Notes under the pieces: model-generated
Database searches by the model: none
Told to the model about the DNA's origin: nothing
The model's input: only the letters and a program-made list of their open reading frames with translations
DNA from: Pisaster brevispinus
Taxonomy: Eukaryota; Echinodermata; Asteroidea; Forcipulatida; Asteriidae
Direction: 5' to 3'
DNA: 64,000 bases
NCBI GenBank assembly: GCA_023634235.1
Contig: JAMKCF010000006.1
Coordinates: forward strand, 10,197,751-10,261,750
Program-made: the position numbers and the translations under genes
Shown here: positions 35,301 to 47,000 of the stretch, one piece after another
Numbering within the stretch: the first letter of the stretch is position 1
Layout of the letters: each line of letters begins with the position of its first letter

Positions 35301-37262
35301 ACTGTCAAATCACCCTCAGAATAATATTCGATTTTCACAAGTTTTACACCATTAGAAAGCCCGTCTGAAAGGCTCTCTCTTCCGTGAGTTTGGTTAAAGT
35401 GAGAATTTTGTAGGCGGGGCGAGCACCCTGTAAGTAGGGCTGCCCGAAACTCCACTGTAGTACATGCGTACGTCATCGCCAGTGAGAAAAAGCCGGCACA
35501 GAAGGGTCCGAAATAAATTCTGTGCTAAGCTTGAGAATGTCTCCAGATCTAGGCATGCTAGAAAGACAATATTTGTACCTGACTCTGCCTTGAATATCCC
35601 TGCATCCGAAAATTAAACTTTTAGGGTCGCCGAGGGCAAGCTTCATACCGGAAATGACCAGCAGGTGGGGCTACTCCGAACGCTCCTCAAAAGCATCTCC
35701 AATGGGATTTTTGTAGACACAGCTGTCAAAGAAACAAAGACAAAGTAAGGACTGTCAAATAACCCTCAGAATAACATTCGATTTTCACAAGTTTTACACC
35801 ATTAGAAAGCCCGTCTCAACGGCTCTCTCTTCCGTGAGTTTCGTTAAGGTGACAATTTTGTAGGCGGGGCGAGCACCCTGGAAGTAGGGCTGCCCGAAAC
35901 TCCACTGTAGTACATGCCTACGTCATCGCCAGTGAAAAAAAACCGGCACAGAAAGGTCCGAAAAAAATTCTCTGCTAAGCTTGAAAATAACTCCAGATCT
36001 AGGCATGCTAGAGAGACAATATTTGTACCTGACTCTGCCTTGAATATCCCTGCATCCGAAAATTAAACTTTTAGGGTCGCCGAGGGCAAGCTTCATACCG
36101 GAAATGACCAGCAGGTGGGGCTACTCCGAATGCTCCTCAAAAGCATCTCCAATGGGATTTTTGTATACACAGCTGTCAAAGATACAAAGACAAAGTAAGG
36201 ACTGTCAAATCACCCTCAGAATAATATTCGATTTTCACAAGTTTTACACCATTAGAAAGCCCGTCTCAAAGGCTATTTCTTCCGTGAGTTTCGTTAAGGT
36301 GACAATTTTGTAGGCGGGGCGAACACCCTGGAAGTAGGGCTGCCCGAAACTCCACTGTAGTACATGCGTACGTCATCGCCAGTGAAAAAAAGCTGGCACA
36401 GAAAGGTCCGAAATAAATTCTGTGCTAAGCTTGAGAATAACTCCAGATCTAGGCATGCTAGAGAGACAAAATTTGTACCTGACTCTGCTTGAACATCCCT
36501 GCATCCGAAAATCAAACTTTTAGGGTCGCGGACGGCAAGCTTCATACCGGAAATGACCAGCAGGTGGGGCTACTCCGAACGCTCCTCAAAAGCATCTCCA
36601 ATGGGATTTTTGTAGACACAGCTGTCAAAGAAACAAAGACAAAGTAAGGACTGTGAAATCACCCTCAGAATAATATTCGATTTTCACAAGTTTTACACCA
36701 TTAGAACGCCCGTCTGAAAGGCTCTCTCTTCCGTGAGTTTGGTTAAAGTCAGAATTTTGTAGGCGGGGCGAGCACCCTTGAAGTAGGGCTGCCCGAAACT
36801 CCACTGTAGTACATGCGTACGTCATCGCCAGTGAGAAAAAGCCGGCACAGAAGGGTCCGAAATAAATTCTGTGCTAAGCTTGAGAATAACTCCAGATCTA
36901 GGCATGCTAGAAAGACAATATTTGTACCTGACTCTGCCTTGAATATCCCTGCATTCGAAAATTAAACTTTTAGGGTCGCCGAGGGCAAGCTTCATACCGG
37001 AAATGACCAGCAGGTGGGGCTACTCCGAACGCTCCTCAAAAGCATCTCCAATGGAATTATTGTAGACACAGCTGTCAAAGAAACAAAGACAAAGTAAGGA
37101 CTGTCAAATCACCCTCAGAATAACATTCGATTTTCACAAGTTTTACACCATTAGAAAGCCCGTCTCAAAGGCTCTCTATTCCGTGAGTTTCGTTAAAGTG
37201 ACAATTTTCTAGGCGGGGCGAGCGTCCTGGAAGTAGGGTTGCCCGAAACTCCACTGTAGTAC
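29346..37262. repeat. Satellite segment organised as a 4-monomer (1799/1800-bp) higher-order repeat
   Basis: Monomer starts: 29346, 29797, 30247, 30697, 31146, 31596, 32046, 32496, 32945, 33395, 33664, 34114, 34564, 35014, 35464, 35914, 36364, 36813. Units 29797-31595 recur at 31596-33394 (offset 1799 bp), with the order GCTTGGGAATA type, GTTAAGTTGAC type, CTCAACTGTAG/CTCCTAACG type, then a GTTACAATT type. A second form of the 4-mer, offset 1800 bp, covers 33664-35463 and 35464-37262 with GAAGGGTCC, GAGAATGTCTCC, CTGTAAGTAGG and CCGAAAAAAATTCTC marks. Most units here have ATGCGTACG and AGATACAAAG, alleles that are rare or absent elsewhere. The regular pattern is interrupted by the 269-bp unit at 33395 and degrades after 36364. 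Confidence 0.87.
33395..33663. repeat. Truncated 269-bp monomer, chimeric deletion product
   Basis: This unit is 181 bp short. At about 33546-33550 the sequence passes directly from AAATTAAAC (normal position ~155) to CATTAGAAAGCCCG (normal position ~337). The whole conserved 183-252 stretch and the second HindIII site are missing. The part left of the junction resembles the GCTTGGGAATA-type unit of the local 4-mer. The part right of it, including CTGTAAGTAGG, matches the tail of the next type in the series (35354-35463). The simplest reading is one deletion of about 631 bp (one monomer plus 181 bp) between adjacent units, with a few bases of homology at the junction. Confidence 0.9.
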
Positions 37263-40200
37263 ATGCCTACGTCATCGCCAGTGAGAAAAAGCCGGCACAG
37301 AAAGGTCCGAAATAAATTCTGTTCTAAGCTTGAGAATAACTCCCGATCTAGGCATGCTAGAGAGACAATGTTTGTACCTGACTCTGCCTTGAATATCCCT
37401 GCATCCGAAAATTAAACTTTTATGGTCGCCGAGGCCAAGCTTCATACCGGAAATTACCAGCAGGTGGGGCTACTCCGAACGCTCCTCAAAAGCATCTCCA
37501 ATGGGATTTTTGTACACACAGCCATCAAAGAAACAAAGACATACTAAGGACGGTCAAATCACCCTCAGAATAATACTGGATTTTCACAAGTTTTACACCA
37601 TTAGAAAGCCCGTCTCAAAGGTTCTCTCTTCCGTGAGTTTGGTTAAAGTGACAATTTTGTAGGCGGGGCGAGCACCCTGGAAGTAGGGCTGCCCGAAACT
37701 CCACTGTAGTACATGCCTACGTCATCGCCAGTGAAAAAAAGCCGGAACAGAAAGGTCCGAAATAAATTCTGTGCTAAGCTTGAGAATAACTCCAGATGTA
37801 GGCATGCTAGAGAGACAAAATTTGTACCTGACTTTGCTTGAATATCCCTGCATCCGAAAATTAAATTTTTAGGGTCGCGGAGGGCAAGATTCATACCGGA
37901 AATGACCAGCATGTGGGGCTACTCCGAACGCTCCTCAAAAGCATCTCCAATGTGATTTTTGTACAAACAGCCGTCAAAGAAACAAAGACATAGTAAGGAC
38001 TGTCAAATCACCCTCAGAATAGAACTGGATTTTCACAAGATTTACACCATTAGAAAGCCCGTCTCAAAGGCTCTCTCTTCCATGAGTTTCGTTAAGGTGA
38101 CAATTTTGTAGGCGGGGCGAGCACCCTGGAAGTAGGGCTGCCCGAAACTCCACTGTAGTACATGCCTACGTCATCGCCAGTGAAAAAAAGCCGGCACAGA
38201 AAGGTCCGAAATAAATTCTGTGCTAAGCTTGAGAATAACTCCCGATGTAGGCATGCTAGAGAGACAATATTTGTACCTGACTCTGCCTTGAATATCCCTG
38301 CATCCGAAAATAAAACTTTAAGGGTCGCCGAGGGCAAGCTTCATACCGGAAATGACCAGCAGGTGGGGCTACTCCGAACGCTCCTCAAAAGCATCTCCAA
38401 TGGTATTTTTGTAAACACAGCTGTCAAAAAAACAAAGACAAAGTAAGGACTTACAAATCACCCTCAGAATAATATTCGATTTTCACAAGTTTTACATCAT
38501 AAGAAAGCCCGTCTCAAAGGCTCTCTCTTCAGTGAGTTTGGTTAAAGTGACAATTTTCTAGGCGGGGCGAGCACCCTGGAAGTAGGGCTGCCCGAAACTC
38601 CACTGTAGTACATGCCTACGTCATCGCCAGTGAGAAAAAGCCGGCACAGAAAGGTCCGAAATAAATTTTGTGCTAAGATTGAGAATAACTCCAGATCTAG
38701 GCATGCTAGAGAGACAAAATTTGTACCTGACTCTGCCTTGATTATCCCTGCATCCGATAATTAAAATTTTAAGGTCGCGGAGGGCAAGCTTCATACCGGA
38801 AATGACCAGCAGGTGGGGCTACTCCGAACGCTCCTCAAAAGCATCTCCAATGGGATTTTTGTACACACAGCCATCAAAGAAACAAAGACATACTAAGGAC
38901 GGTCAAATCACCCTCAGAATAATACTGGATTTTCGAAAGTTTTACACCATTAGAAAGCCCGTCTCAAAGGCTCTCTCTTCCGTGAGTTTGGTTAAAGTGA
39001 CAATTTTGTAGGCGGGGCGAGCACCCTGGAAGTAGGGCTGCCCGAAACTCCACTGTAGTACACGCCTACGTCATCGCCAGTGAGAAAAAACCGGCACAGA
39101 AAGGTCCGAAATAAATTCTGTGCTAAGCTTGAAAATAACTCCCGATCTAGGCATGCTAGAGAGACAATATTTGTACCTGACTCTGCCTTGAATATCCCTG
39201 CATCCGGAATCAAACTTTTAGGGTCGCGGAGGGCAAGTTTCATACCGGAAATGACCAGCAGGTGGGCCAATTCCGAACGCTCCTCAAAAGCATCTCCAAT
39301 GGGATTTTTGTACACACAGCCATCAAAGAAACAAAGACATACTAAGGACGGTCAAATCACCCTCAGAATAATACTGGATTTTCACAAGTTTTACACCATA
39401 AGAAAGCCCGTCTCAAAGGCTCTCTCTTCCGTGAGTTTGGTTAAAGTGACAATTTTCTAGGCGGGGCGAGCGTCCTGGAAGTAGGGTTGCCCGAAACTCC
39501 ACTGTAGTACATGCCTACGTCATCGCCAGTGAGAAAAAGCCGGCACAGAAAGGTCCGAAATAAATTCTGTGCTAAGTTTGAGAATAACTCCAGATCTAGG
39601 CATGCTAGAGAGACAAAATTTGTACCTGACTCTGCCTTGAATATCCCTGCATCCGATAATTAAACTTTTAGGGTTGCGGAGGGCAAGCTTCATACCGGAA
39701 ATGACTAGCAGGTGGGGCTACTCCGAACGCTCCTCAAAAGCATCTCTAATGGGATTTTTTGTACACACAGCCATCAAAGAAACAAAGACATACTAAGGAC
39801 GGTCAAATCACCCTCAGAATAATACTGGATTTTCACATGTTTTACACCATTACAAAGCCCGTCTCAAAGGCTCTCTCTTCCGTGAGTTTGGTTAAAGTTA
39901 CAATTTTCTAGGCGGGGCGAGCACCCTGGAAGTAGGGCTGCCCGAAACTCCACTGTAGTACATGCCTACGTCATCGCCAGTGAGAAAAAGCCGGCACAGA
40001 AAGGTCCGAAATAAATTTTGTGCTAAGCTTGAGAATAACTCCAGATCTAGGCATGCTAGAGAGACAAAATTTGTACCTGACTCTGCTTGATTATCCCTGC
40101 ATCCGAAAATTAAAATTTTAAGGTCGCGGAGGGCAAGCTTCATACCGGAAATGACCAGCAGGTGGGGCTACTCCGAACGCTCCTCAAAAGCATCTCCAAT

Positions 40201-43200
40201 GGGATTTTTGTACACACAGCCATCAAAGAAACAAAGACATACTAAGGACGGTCAAATCACCCTCAGAATAATACTGGATTTTCGAAAGTTTTACACCATA
40301 AGAAAGCCCGTCTCAACGGCTCTCTATTCCGTAAGTTTCGTTAAAGTGACAATTTTAAGGGGCGAGCGTCCTGGAAGTAGGGTTGCCCGAAACTCCACTG
40401 TAGTACATGCCTACGTCATCGCCAGTGAGAAAAAGCCGGCACAGAAAGGTCCGAAATGAATTCTGTGCTAAGCTTGAGAATAAGTCCCGATCTAGGCATG
40501 CTAGAGAGACAATATTTGTACCTGACTCTGCCTTGAATATCCCTGCATCCGAAAATTAAACTTTTAGGGTTGCGGAGGGCAAGCTTCATACCGGAAATGA
40601 CCAGCAGGTGGGGCTACTCCGAACGCTCCTCAAAAGCATCTCCAATGGGATTTTTGTACACACAGCCATCAAAGAAACAAAGACATACTAAGGACGGTCA
40701 AATCACCCTCAGAATAATACTGGATTTTCACAAGTTTTACACCATTAGAAAGCCCGTCTCAAAGGCTCTCTCTTCTGTGAGTTTGGTTAAAGTGACAATT
40801 TTGTAGGCGGGGCGAGCACCCTGGAAGTAGGGCTGCCCGAAACTCCACTGTAGTACATGCCTACGTCATCGCCAGTGAGAAAAAACCGGCACAGAAAGGT
40901 CCGAAATAAATTCTGTGCTAAGCTTGAAAATAACTCCAGATCTAGGCATGCTAGAGAAACAAAATTTGTACCTGACTCTGCTTGAATATCCCTGCATCCG
41001 AAAATCAAACTTTTAGGGTCGCGGAGAGCAAGCTTCATACCGGAAATGACCAGCATGTGGGGCTACTCCGAACGCTCCACAAAAGCATCTCCAATGGGAT
41101 TTTTGTACACACAGCTGTCAAAGAAACAAAGACAAAGTAAGGACTGTCAAATCACCCTCAGAATAACATTCGATTTTCACAAGTTTTACACCATTAGAAA
41201 GCCCGTCTCAAAGGCTCTCTATTCCGTGAGTTTCGTTGAAGTGAAATTTTTCTAGGCGGGGCGAGCGTCCTGGAAGTAGGGTTGCCCGAAACTCCCCTGT
41301 AGTACATGCCTACGTCATCGCCAGTGCGAAAAAGCTGGCACAGAAAGGTTCGAAATAAATTATGTGCTAAGCTTGATAATAACTCCCGATCTAGGCATGC
41401 TAGAGAGACAATGTTTGTACCTGACTCTGCCTTGAATATTCCTGCATCCGAAAATCAAACTTTTAGGGTCGCGGAGGGCAAGCTTCATACCGGAAATGAC
41501 CAGCAGGTAGGGCTACTCCGAACGCACCTCAAAAGCATCTCCAATGGGATTTTTGTACACACAGCCATCAAAGAAACAAAGACATACTAAGGACGGTCAA
41601 ATCACCCTCAGAATAATACTGGATTTTCACAAGTTTTACACCATTAGAAAGCCCGTCTCAAAGGCTCTCTCTTCCGAGAGTTTGGTTAAAGTGACAATTT
41701 TGTAGGCGGGGCGAGCACCCTGGAAGTAGGGCTGCCCGAAACTCCACTGTAGTACATGCCTACGTCATCACCAGTGAAAAAAAGCCGGCACAGAAAGGTC
41801 CGAAAAAAATTCTGTGCTAAGCTTGAGAATAACTCCAGATGTAGGCATGGTAGAGAGACCAAATTTGTACCTGACTCTGCTTGAATATCCCTGCATGTGA
41901 AAATCAAACTTTTAGGGTCGCGGAGGGCAAGCTTCATACCGGAAATAACTAGCATGTGGGGCTACTCCGAACGCTCCTCAAAAGCATCTCCAATGTGATT
42001 TTTGTACAAACAGCCATCAAAGAAACAAAGACATAGTAAGGACTGTCAAATCACCCTCAGAATAATACTGGATTTTCACAAGTTTTACACCATTAGAAAG
42101 CCCGTCTGAAAGGCTCTCTCTTCCGTGAGTTTGGTTAAAGTGAGAATTTTGTAGGCGGGGCGAGCACCCTGGAAGTAGGGCTGCCCGAAACTCCACTGTA
42201 GTACATGCCTACGTCATCACCAGTGAAAAAAAGCCGGCACAGAAAGGTCCGAAGAAAATTCTGTGCTAAGCTTGAGAATAACTCCAGATCTAGGCATGCT
42301 AGAGAGACAATATTTGTACCTGACTCTGCCTTGAATATCCCTGCATCCGAAAATAAAACTTTTAGGGTCGCCGAGGGCAAGCTTCACACCGGAAAAGACC
42401 AGCAGGTGGGGCTACTCCGAACGCTCCTCAAAAGCATCTCCAATGGGATTTTTGTATACACAGCTGTCAAAGAAACAAAGACAAAGTAAGGACTGTCAAA
42501 TCACCCTCAGAATAATATTCGATTTTCACAAGTTTTACACCATTAGAAAGCCCGTCTCAAAGGCTATATCTTCCGTGAGTTTCGTTAAGGTGACAATTTT
42601 GTAGGCGGGGCGAGCACCCTGGAAGTAGGGCTGCCCGAAACTCCACTGTATTACATGCCTACGTCATCGCCAGTGAGAAAAAGCCGGCACAGAAAGGTCC
42701 GAAAAAAAATTTGTGCTAAGCTTGAGAATAACTCTAGATCCAGGCATGCTAGAGAGACAAAATTTGTACCTGACTCTGCCTTGAATATCCCTGCATCCGA
42801 AAATCAAACTTTTAGGGTCGCGGAGGGCAAGCTTCATACCGGAAATGACCAGCAGGTGGGGCTACTCCGAACGCTCCTCAAAAGCTTCTCCAAAGGGATT
42901 TTTGTACACACAGCCATCAAAGAAAAAAAAACATACTAAGGACGGTCAAATCACCCTCAGAATAATACTGGATTTTCACGTGTTTTACACCATAAGAAAG
43001 CCCGTCTCAAAGGCTATCTCTTCCGTGAGTTTGGTTAAAGTGACAATTTTCTAGGCGGGGCGAGCGTCCTGGAAGTAGGGTTGCCCGAAACTCCACTGTA
43101 GTTCATGCCTACGTCATCGCCAGTGAAAAAAAGCCGGCAAAGAAAGGTCCGAAATAAATTCTGTGCTAAGCTTGAGAATAACTCCCGATCTAGGCATGCT

Positions 43201-44003
43201 AGAGAGACATTATTTGTACCTGACTCTGCTTGAATATCCCTGCATCCGAAAATCAAATTTTTAGGGTCGCGGAGGGCAAGCTTCAAACCGGAAATGACCA
43301 GCAGGTGGGGCTACTTTGAACGCTCCTCAAAAGCATCTCCATTGGGATTTTTGTATACACAGCTGTCAAAGAAACAAAGAAAAAGTAAGGACTGTCAAAT
43401 CACCCTCAGACTAATGTTCGATTTTCACAAGTTTTACACCATTAGAAAGCCCGTCTCAAAGGCTATCTCTTCCGTGAGTTTCGTTAAGGTGACAATTTTG
43501 TAGGCGTGGCGAGCGTCCTGGAAGTAGGGCTGCCAGAAACTCCACTGTAGTACACGCGTACGTCATCGCCAGTGAAAAAAAGCTGGCACAGAAAGGTCCG
43601 AAATAAATTCTGTGCTAAGCTTGAGAATAACTCCAGATCTAGGCATGCTAGAAAGACAATATTTGTACCTGACTCTGCCTTGATTATCCCTGCATCCGAA
43701 AATAAAACTTTTAGGGTCGCCGAGGGCAAGCTTCATACCAAAAATGACCAGCAGGTAGGGCTACTCCGAACGCTCCTCAAAAGCATCTCCAATGGGATTT
43801 TTGTACACACAGCTGTCAAAGATACAAAGACAAAGTAAGGACTGTCAAATCACCCTCAGAATAATATTCGATTTTCACAAGTTTTACACCATTAGAAAGC
43901 CCGTTTCAAAGGCTCTCTCTTCCGTGAGTTTGGTTTAAGTGAGAATTTTGTAGGCTGGGCGAGCACCCTGGAAGTAGGGCTGCCCGAAACTCCACTGTAG
44001 TAC
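37263..44003. repeat. Divergent satellite segment with little higher-order structure
   Basis: Monomer starts: 37263, 37713, 38162, 38612, 39062, 39511, 39962, 40407, 40857, 41306, 41756, 42205, 42655, 43105, 43554. Private single-base changes are more frequent here than in neighbouring blocks (for example ACACGCC at 39062, GTTCATG before 43105, ATTACATG before 42655). Only one clear multi-monomer link is visible: units 38612 and 39962 (offset 1350 bp) share TTGATTATCCC, AAATTTTAAGG and TTTTCGAAAG. The unit at 39962 is 445 bp because of a short deletion in the G-rich 3' part (AATTTTAAGGGGCG). This stretch looks older, or at least not recently homogenised, compared with the blocks on both sides. 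Confidence 0.86.
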
Positions 44004-47000
44004 ATGCCTACGTCATCGCCAGTGAGAAAAAGCCGGCACAGAAAGGTCCGAAATAATTTCTGTGCTAAGCTTGAGAATAACTCCAGATCTAGGCATGCTA
44101 GAGAGACAAAATTTGTACCTGACTCTGCTTGAATATCTCTGCATCCGAAAATCAAACTTTTAGGGTCGCGGACGGCAAGCTTCATACCGGAAATGACCAG
44201 CAGGTGGGGCTACTCCGAACGCTCCTCAAAAGCAGCTCCAATGGGATTTTTGTACACACAGCTGTCAAAGAAACAAAGACAAAGTAAAGACTTTCAAATC
44301 ACCCTCAGAATAATATTCGATTTCAACAAGTTTTACACCATTAGAAAGCCCATCTCAAAGGCTCTCTATTCCGAGAGTTTCGTTAAAGTGACAATTTTCT
44401 AGGCGGGGCGAGCGTCCTGGAAGTAGGGTTGCCCGAAACTCCACTGTAGTACATGCCTACGTCATCGCCAGTGAGAAAAAACAGGCACAGAAAGGTCCGA
44501 AATAAATTCTGTGCTAAGCTTGAAAATAACTCCAGATCTAGGCATGCTAGAGAAACAAAATTTGTACCTGACTCTGCTTGAATATCCCTGCGTCCGAAAA
44601 TCAAACTTTTAGGGTCGCGGAGAGCAAGCTTCCTACCGAAAATGACCAGCATGTGGGGCTACTCCGAACGCTCCTCAAAAGCATCTCCAATGGGATTTTT
44701 GTACAAACAGCCGTCAAAGAAACAAAGACATAGTAAGGACGGTCAAATCAGACTCAGAATAATACTGGATTTTCACAAGTTTTACACCATAAGAAAGCCC
44801 GTCTCAAAGGCTCTCTCTTCCGTGAGTTTGGTTAAAGTGACAATTTTGTAGGCGGGGCGAGCACCCTGGAAGTAGGGCTGCCCGAAACTCCACTGTAGTA
44901 CATGCCTACGTCATCGCCAGTGAGAAAAAGCCGGCACAGAAAGGTCCGAAATAAATTATGTGCTAAGCTTGAGAATAACTCCAGATCTAGGCATGCTAGA
45001 CAGACAATATTTGTACCTGACTCTGCCTTGAATATCCTTGCATCCGAAAATCAAACTTTTAGGGTCGCGGAAGGCAAGCTTCATAGCGGAAATGACCAGC
45101 AGGTGGGGCTACTCCGAACGCTCCTCAAAAGCATCTCCAATGGGATTTTTGTACACACAGCTGTCAAAGAAACAAAGACAAAGTAAGGACTGTCAAATCA
45201 CCCTCATAAAAATATTCGATTTTCACAAGTTTTACACCATAAGAAAGCCCGTCTCAAAGGCTCTCTATTCCGTGAGTTTGGTTAAAGTGACAATTTTGTA
45301 GGCGGGGCGAGCGTCCTGGAAGTAGAGTTGCCCGAAACTCCACTGTAGTACATGCCTACGTCATCGCCAGTGAGAAAAAACCGGCACAGAAGGGTCCGAA
45401 ATCAATTCTGTGCTAAGCTTGACAATAACTCCCGATCTAGGCATGCTAGAGTGACAATATTTGTACCTAACTCTGCCTTAAATATCCCTGCATCCGAAAA
45501 TCAAACTTTTAGGGTCGCAGAGGGCAAGCTTCATACCGGAAATGACCAGCAGGTGGGGCTACTCCGAACGCTCCTCAAAAGCATCTCCAATGGGATTTTT
45601 GTACACACAGCCATCAAAGAAACAAAGACATACTGAGGACGGTCAAATCACCCTCAGAATAATACTGGATTTTCACAAGTTTTACACCATTAGAAAGCCC
45701 GTCTCAAAGGCTCTCTATTCCGTGAGTTTCGTTAAGGTGACAATTTTCTAGGCGAGGCGAGCGTCCTGGAACTAGGGTTGCCCGAAACTCCACTGTAGTA
45801 CATGCCTACGTCATCGCCAATGAGAAAAAGCCGGCACAGAAAGATCCGAAATAAATTATGTGCTAAGCTTGACAATAACTCCCGATCTAGGCATGCTAGA
45901 CAGACAATATTTGTACCTGACTCTGCCTTGAATATCCCTGCATCCGAAAATCAAAATTTTAGGGTCGCGGAGGGCAAGCTTCATACCGGAAATGACCAGC
46001 AGGTGGGGCTACTCCGAACGCTCCTCAAAAGCATCTCCATTGGGATTTTTGTACACACAGCCATCAAAGAAACAAAGACATATTAAGGACGGTCAAATCA
46101 GACTCAGAATAATACTGGATTTTCACAAGTTTTACACCATTAGAAAGCCAGTCTCAAAGGCTATCTCTTCCGTGAGTTTGGTTAAAGTGACAATTTTGTA
46201 GGTGGGGCGAGCACCCTGGAAGAAGGGCTGCCCGAAACTCCACTGTAGTACATGCCTACGTCATCGCCAGTGAGAAAAAGCCGGCACAGAAAGGTCCGAA
46301 ATAAATTATGTGCTAAGCTTGAAAATAACTCCAGATCTAGGCATGCTAGACAGACAATACTTGTACCTGACTCTGCCTTGAATATCCCTGCATCCGAAAA
46401 TCAAACTTTTAGGGTCGCCGAGGGCAAGCTTCATACCGGAAATGACCAGCAGGTAGGGCTACTCCGAACGCTCCTCAAAAGCATCTCCAATGGGATTTTT
46501 GTACACACAGCTGTCAAAGATACAAAGACAAAGTAAGGACTGTCAAATCACCCTCAGAATAATATTCGATTTTCACAAGTTTTACACCATTAGAAAGCCC
46601 GTTTCAAAGGCTCTCTCTTCCGTGAGTTTGGTTTAAGTGAGAATTTTGTAGGCTGGGCGAGCACCCTGGAAGTAGGGCTGCCCGAAACTCCACTGTAGTA
46701 CATGCCTACGTCATCGCCAGTGAGAAAAAGCCGGCACAGAAAGGTCCGAAATAATTTCTGTGCTAAGCTTGAGAATAACTCCAGATCTAGGCATGCTAGA
46801 GAGACAAAATTTGTACCTGACTCTGCTTGAATATCCCTGCATCCGAAAATCAAACTTTTAGGGTCGCGGACGGCAAGCTTCATACCGGAAATGACCAGCA
46901 GGTGGGGCTACTCCGAACGCTCCTCAAAAGCAGCTCCAATGGGATTTTTGTACACACAGCTGTCAAAGAAACAAAGACAAAGTAAAGACTTATAAATCAC

